Assembly: GCF_051710625.1 (NCBI RefSeq) | Contig: NZ_JBPESN010000019.1 | Location: 1-38,839 of the forward strand | Direction: 5' to 3' | From: JBPESN01 sp051710625 | GTDB lineage: Bacteria; Pseudomonadota; Gammaproteobacteria; Enterobacterales; Enterobacteriaceae | DNA: 38,839 nt | Shown: piece after piece, positions 35,225-38,839 of the stretch | How positions within the stretch are numbered: the stretch's first letter is position 1 | How the letters are laid out: each line of letters opens with the position of its first letter | Program-made: the position numbers and the translations under genes | Notes under the pieces: generated by a model | What the model was told of the DNA's origin: nothing | Seen by the model: the letters and a program-made list of their open reading frames with translations, nothing else | Database searches by the model: none

Positions 35225-36201
35225 TTTCGGCGAATTCGAGTTCTGGCTTTCGTTAGTCAAGGTGCTAGCAATCATCGCGTTTATCGTCATCGGTACGTTA
35301 ACCCTAATGGGATTTTGGCCGCTGTCAGACTTTAGCGGAACGGCGCGGCGTTGGTGACGATATTCTCTTTCTTTGGCGCGGAGATTCTGAGTATCGCTGC
35401 GGCGGAATCACAGGAGCCGGCAAGGCAAATCCGCAAGTCCACCAACCTGATTATCTACCGTATCGCGCTATTTTATATCTTATCGATTTTTCTGGTGGTC
35501 TGCCTGATTGACTGGGACGATCCCGCGCTTACCAGGCAGGAAACTTTCCAATATGTTCTGTCGGTGCTAAACGTCCTTGGCGCCAAAAAAATTATGGATT
35601 TTGTGGTGCTGATAGGGGTAAGCAGCTGCATGAATTCCGCTCTGTATACCGCCTCGCGCATGTTTTACGCGCTGGCCCGCCGGAGGGGAGGGGGAGGGGG
35701 GGGATGCCCCGCGTTGGGTAAGCGGGTTTCCAGACATGGAACGCCGTGTATCGCGGGATTGGCATCTACGTTGGCCGGTTGTCTGGGTTGTCTGGGTTGT
35801 CTTGGTTGTCTGGGTTGTCTGGGTTGTCTGACCAATTATCTGTTTCCCGGCAAAGTGTTCGGTTTCCTGCTCTCAAGTACCAGCGCGGTCGCGCTGCTGG
35901 TTTATCTCGTTATCGCGGTCTCCCAATTGCGCATGCGCGGCATTTTGGAACGCCGCGCCCGCCGCCCCAGTTCAAAATGTGGCTGTTTCCTTGGCTTAAT
36001 TGGCTGTGTATCGGGATTACTGCCGCCGTGCTAAGTTACATGACCTGCGCACCGTTATACCGTTATGAGGCGTTAATGACGGGTGAAGTGGCGCTGATTG
36101 TCTTTTTGTTCAGCCTGATGGTTTGCCGCCATCGTGCCGCCGAGAACGTTACCCGGCTAACGCCGGTGCGGGAGATGGGCATTGAGCCTACCCGGCTGTA
36201 G
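35225..36201 (+). pseudogene. gabP: GABA permease-type amino acid transporter, 5' half lost to the IS, frameshifted
   Basis: APC-family amino acid permeases of the GabP type have about 460 residues and 12 helices. The remnant starts at the IS border with FGEFEFWLSLVKVLAIIAFI. After a deletion and frameshift near 35350 it continues FSFFGAEILSIAAAESQEPA, SCMNSALYTASRMFYALARR and ALLVYLVIAVSQLRMRGIL. A frame change near 35970 gives FKMWLFPWLNWLCIG to the stop at 36201. Closest by memory to GabP (SQLRMRKIL, KMWLYPWL); substrate is inferred. A G-rich run (35685-35703) and a 54-bp tandem repeat add foreign residues. Non-functional. Confidence 0.82.
35777..35830 (+). repeat. Six tandem 9-bp units encoding Gly-Cys-Leu
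   Basis: GGTTGTCTG is repeated six times without gaps (the third unit ends in T). It encodes six GCL triplets inside a membrane segment of the permease pseudogene, where homologues have no such repeat. The frame is kept. Confidence 0.95.
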
Positions 36202-36538
36202 CGCCCACTGGCCACCGTTAACGGTAGAAAGTATCGTCGTCTGGCGCCGTGCTTAGCGGCCAGATGAAAAAAGGCCGGCGCGATATCGCCCTGCGCTGCC
36301 GCGTAAGGCGCCGCTGGCAGCAAACGGTCCAACGTCCAGTTATGCCGTTAAGCGACGGAGAATAAAACGGAATTGCTAGCGCCGGCAAGGTTCGCGGGGT
36401 TTTGCCCGGGTAAACTGAAACCGCAGCAGAGTAAAACAAAAACGGAAGTCAATTTCCCGCCGGTAATGGCGCGAACGCCTGATGGCCGTAGCGATTCGCC
36501 CTTGCCGCCCCATCGCTTAGCTTGATAGAGGTTGTTTT
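36202..36538. other. Intergenic region before the glutamate dehydrogenase gene
   Basis: These 337 bp must contain the glutamate dehydrogenase promoter. Short minus-strand frames (for example APAFFHLAAKHGA, 36270-36300) look protein-like but are interrupted and I cannot assign them to a family; they may be a decayed gene fragment. No RNA gene or clear terminator is seen. Confidence 0.4.
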
Positions 36539-37810
36539 ATGAGTGCCCTTTCCTATGTTTCTACAGATAACAATTCCGCGTGGGCTACCTTCCTGGCGCA
36601 GGTGGAGCGCGTGTTACCCTATTTAGGCGATCTGGCCCTCTGGGCGGATACGCTGCGTCATCCCAAGCGAGCGCTGATTGTGGATATTCCCCTGGAAATG
36701 GATGACGGCACCATCCGTCATTTTGAAGGTTTTCGGGTGCAGCATAATTTATCCCGTGGGCCGGGCAAAGGCGGCGTGCGTTTCCACCCGGATGTCACGT
36801 TAGAAGAGGTCATGGCGCTGTCGGCGTGGATGACGGTGAAAAGTGCCGCGCTGAATTTGCCTTTTGGCGGCGCTAAAGGGGGCATTCGCGTCGATCCGCG
36901 CGAGTTATCGGAAAAGGAGCTGGAACGCCTGACCCGGCGTTACGCCAGTGAAATCAGTACCATTATCGGTCCGCAGCAGGATATACCGGCGCCGGACGTC
37001 GGCACTAATGCGCAGGTCATGGCATGGATGATGGACACCTATTCCATGAATATCGGCGCGACCACCACCGGTGTGGTTACCGGTAAGCCCATTCATTTAG
37101 GCGGTTCTCTCGGTCGGGTGAACGCGACCGGTCGCGGGGTATTTGTCACCGGCAGCAGCGCGGCGGAGCGGATGGGCCTAAAAGTAGAGGATTGCCATGT
37201 GGCGGTGCAGGGATTCGGCAATGTCGGCAGTGTGGCGGCCGGGCTGTTTCACCGTGCAGGGGCCAAAGTCGTGGCGGTGCAGGATCACATCGCCACGTTG
37301 TTTGAGGCCCGCGGGCTGGATATCCCTGCGCTGGCGGAATATCAGCGTCAGCACGGCGCTATCGCCGGCTTTACGGGCGGTACACAGCTGAAGGAAGACG
37401 AATTTTGGCACCAGGAGTACGACATTTTCCTGCCCGCCGCGCTGGAGGCCGTGATTACGCCCGAACGTGCACGCGCGTTGCAATGCCGTCTAGTGCTGGA
37501 GGGCGCCAACGGGCCTACCTTACCGGGCGCGGACGATATTCTGCGCCAGCGCGCCATCACGGTAGTGCCAGATGTGATTTGCAATGCGGGCGGCGTGACG
37601 GTGAGTTACTTTGAATGGGTGCAGGATTTCTCCAGTTTCTTCTGGAGCGAGCAGGAGATTAACGATCGACTGGATCGCATCATGCGTGAGGCGCTGGAGG
37701 CGGTGTGGCAAAAAGCGGATGCGCTGGATGTGACGTTACGCACCGCCGCCTATGCTGTGGCCTGCGAGCGGATATTGATGGCCCGCCGCGAGCGGGGGCT
37801 TTATCCCTAA
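36539..37810 (+). CDS. gdhA: Glutamate dehydrogenase (Glu/Leu/Phe/Val dehydrogenase family)
   Basis: This 423-residue enzyme is complete. It interconverts glutamate with 2-oxoglutarate and ammonia. The substrate domain has GPGKGGVRFHPDV and the catalytic-lysine motif LPFGGAKGGIRVDP, followed by PAPDVGTNAQVMAWMMD. The dinucleotide fold has VQGFGNVGSVAAGLF and LPAALEAVI, and the C-terminal part has VVPDVICNAGGVTVSYFEWVQD. The length and motifs resemble the roughly 420-residue NAD-dependent type (RocG/GudB-like) rather than the 447-residue NADP GdhA of E. coli, so the symbol is used loosely. GAGGT lies upstream of the ATG. It is intact between two pseudogenes and the two IS copies. Confidence 0.93.
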   Translation: MSALSYVSTDNNSAWATFLAQVERVLPYLGDLALWADTLRHPKRALIVDIPLEMDDGTIRHFEGFRVQHNLSRGPGKGGVRFHPDVTLEEVMALSAWMTVKSAALNLPFGGAKGGIRVDPRELSEKELERLTRRYASEISTIIGPQQDIPAPDVGTNAQVMAWMMDTYSMNIGATTTGVVTGKPIHLGGSLGRVNATGRGVFVTGSSAAERMGLKVEDCHVAVQGFGNVGSVAAGLFHRAGAKVVAVQDHIATLFEARGLDIPALAEYQRQHGAIAGFTGGTQLKEDEFWHQEYDIFLPAALEAVITPERARALQCRLVLEGANGPTLPGADDILRQRAITVVPDVICNAGGVTVSYFEWVQDFSSFFWSEQEINDRLDRIMREALEAVWQKADALDVTLRTAAYAVACERILMARRERGLYP

Positions 37811-37881
37811 GCGCGGTCCATATGTCCACGCCGCTTGATACCGTCGGCAGCGACGCTGTCGACGGCGCTTGGAAGAAGGTA

Positions 37882-37909
37882 TCAGCCAGCGCCACATGCC
37901 GCTGGCTGA
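37882..37909 (+). terminator. Stem-loop downstream of glutamate dehydrogenase
   Basis: TCAGCCAGCG (37882-37891) and CGCTGGCTGA (37900-37909) form a perfect 10-bp stem with an 8-base loop, 71 bases after the stop codon. There is no T-run. No gene is recognizable in 37811-38074. Confidence 0.45.
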
Positions 37910-38074
37910 CTTCAGGCCGCGAGATCCCGGCACAGGAAAAAATACGGCTGCACGCGGCGTAATTCTAAGGCTGTGTCGCTAATGGCGTTAAAGGTGACCT
38001 TTGGCCGCGCGGCTACGTCAGCGCCAGTTTTGCCATGCGCGCTGAGCGGGACAGGGTTATCGGCTGGGCGACAA

Positions 38075-38682
38075 CTATCCATACCGGCACAATGCGTATC
38101 CAGTAAGTAGCATCAGCGTGACGCCGTTGGTCCAGCCAAAGCCGTCCTGCAGGGCATATTCGCCACCGCCACCCAGACCTTCGCCTTCCACCATATATTT
38201 TTCCACCAGCTTATGCTCTTTTTCATAAAGCGCCTGGACGTTGTTCAGGAAGTGATTGCCTATTGCCTGCGCCAGCGCAGACTGACCGTAATTGCCAAAG
38301 CTTTGTACGGCAATTTATTGCAGCGGCGCCCAACCGTTCGGCACATCCCATTGCTGACCGTTATTAACCGTGGTGGTGACCAGCCAGCCGGGTTTAAGCA
38401 ATAGATTACGCACGGTCGAGGCAACCCGGGCGGCGCGGTCTCTTGGCGCTATTTTCACCCATAACGGGAATACCGTGGCGGCAGTGCCCGGGCGGGTTAT
38501 TTGCCGCTGCTGCCAGTCGTAATCAGTGTAATAACCGTCCTGCTCGTTCCACAGATAATGATTAATCGCCTGCCAGCGCTGCTCCGCTAACGCGGTATAG
38601 CGGGCGGCCTCCTGGTGTGCGTCGAGCGCTTTACTGCCCTCGGCCAGCGTTGTTTCCAGATGGTACAGCAACGCGTTCAAAT
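38075..38682 (-). pseudogene. Trehalase (GH37), C-terminal part, cut by the IS and with a nonsense codon
   Basis: Trehalases (TreA periplasmic, TreF cytoplasmic) split trehalose into two glucoses. From the IS border at 38682 the minus strand reads NLNALLYHLETTLAEGSKALDAHQEAARY, then NHYLWNEQDGYYTDYDWQ and WDVPNGWAPLQ, where a TAA (38315-38317) replaces the tryptophan codon of PNGWAPLQW. The same frame continues past the stop with the GH37 signature GGGGEYALQDGFGWTNGV and ends at 38075. The N-terminal half with one catalytic residue is beyond the IS or lost. TreA and TreF cannot be told apart here. Confidence 0.9.
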
Positions 38683-38839
38683 TGTAGTGGTCAACTAAAA
38701 CTGGCCACCGCATTAGCGTTTTTCCAGTATCTATTTTCTGATTCGTTTGGTGGCAACCCACCGTTATATTTATGCGGCCTGAGTGCGCTGTAATATCCCA
38801 CGATATAGTCGGTAATTTCATGAGCTGCTTCGCTGAAGC
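38683..38839 (-). mobile_element. Second IS3-family copy, first 157 bp in the window
   Basis: From TGTAGTGG at 38683 the sequence matches the start of the IS at 33976 over 157 bases with four substitutions (GCG/GCA near base 30, GTGCC/GTGGC, ATTCATG/ATTTATG, ATAATCG/ATAGTCG). It has the same orientation, carries the end of orfB, and continues beyond the window. Confidence 0.93.

Noticed and set aside
35777..35830. Short regular repeats as a CRISPR array
   Set aside because: Units are 9 bp with no spacers and keep a reading frame; this is a slippage repeat.
37822..37962. Small ORF after glutamate dehydrogenase (MSTPLDTVGSDAV)
   Set aside because: No ribosome site, no recognizable similarity, and it contains the likely terminator hairpin.
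38684..38821. N-terminal part of a trehalase frame starting at 38821
   Set aside because: The first 45 or so codons are IS end sequence read through by chance; trehalase homology begins only at the IS border.
1..38839. tRNA, rRNA or riboswitch genes
   Set aside because: No cloverleaf-like repeats with TTCGA-type loops, rRNA segments or known aptamer patterns were seen in the intergenic regions read by eye.

Overview
The gene content and order are those of an Enterobacterales chromosome: ackA-pta, yfbV-yfbU-yfbT-yfbS-yfbR, alaA, lrhA, nuoA-N, elaB, menF-D-H-B-C-E and yfaY, as in Escherichia coli. About half of the genes are broken by single-base indels, nonsense codons and internal deletions, while the rest are intact and close to the E. 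coli proteins. A GC-rich genome with this many young pseudogenes, plus Mu-like phage remnants and IS3-family copies, points to a recently host-restricted insect symbiont of the Sodalis type. That identification is inference; no search was run.

Layout. 1-1779: the immunity end of a Mu-like prophage, with a frameshifted transposase A, Ner and a divergent repressor, ending in a terminus with three repeated TCTGGACTC sites inside pta. 1780-3773: pta and ackA, both pseudogenes. 4117-8152: yfbV (broken), yfbU (intact), yfbT (early stop), yfbS (broken), yfbR (intact). 8407-11579: alaA and lrhA, both broken. 12220-27291: a complete 13-gene nuo operon with fused nuoCD; the only visible defect is a C-tract shift at the end of nuoA. 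27454-33472: elaB, the whole men cluster and yfaY, all pseudogenes, including two chimeras made by deletion (elaB/menF and menE/yfaY). 33633-33975: the opposite terminus of a second Mu-like element with a DNA adenine methylase remnant. 33976-35224: a full IS3-family element. 35225-38682: a GABA-permease-type pseudogene, an intact glutamate dehydrogenase and a trehalase pseudogene. 38683-38839: the start of a second copy of the same IS.

How it fits together. Complex I is conserved, but menaquinone synthesis is lost at all six local loci and acetate overflow (Pta-AckA) is lost too. This suggests NADH oxidation now depends on ubiquinone and aerobic respiration. Glutamate dehydrogenase, intact between two wrecked genes, may link glutamate to 2-oxoglutarate and NADH.

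I found no convincing undescribed multi-gene system. The most informative structures are the paired Mu-like termini, which show that two elements in the same orientation flank the 31.9-kb nuo/men segment, and the open reading frames created by decay.
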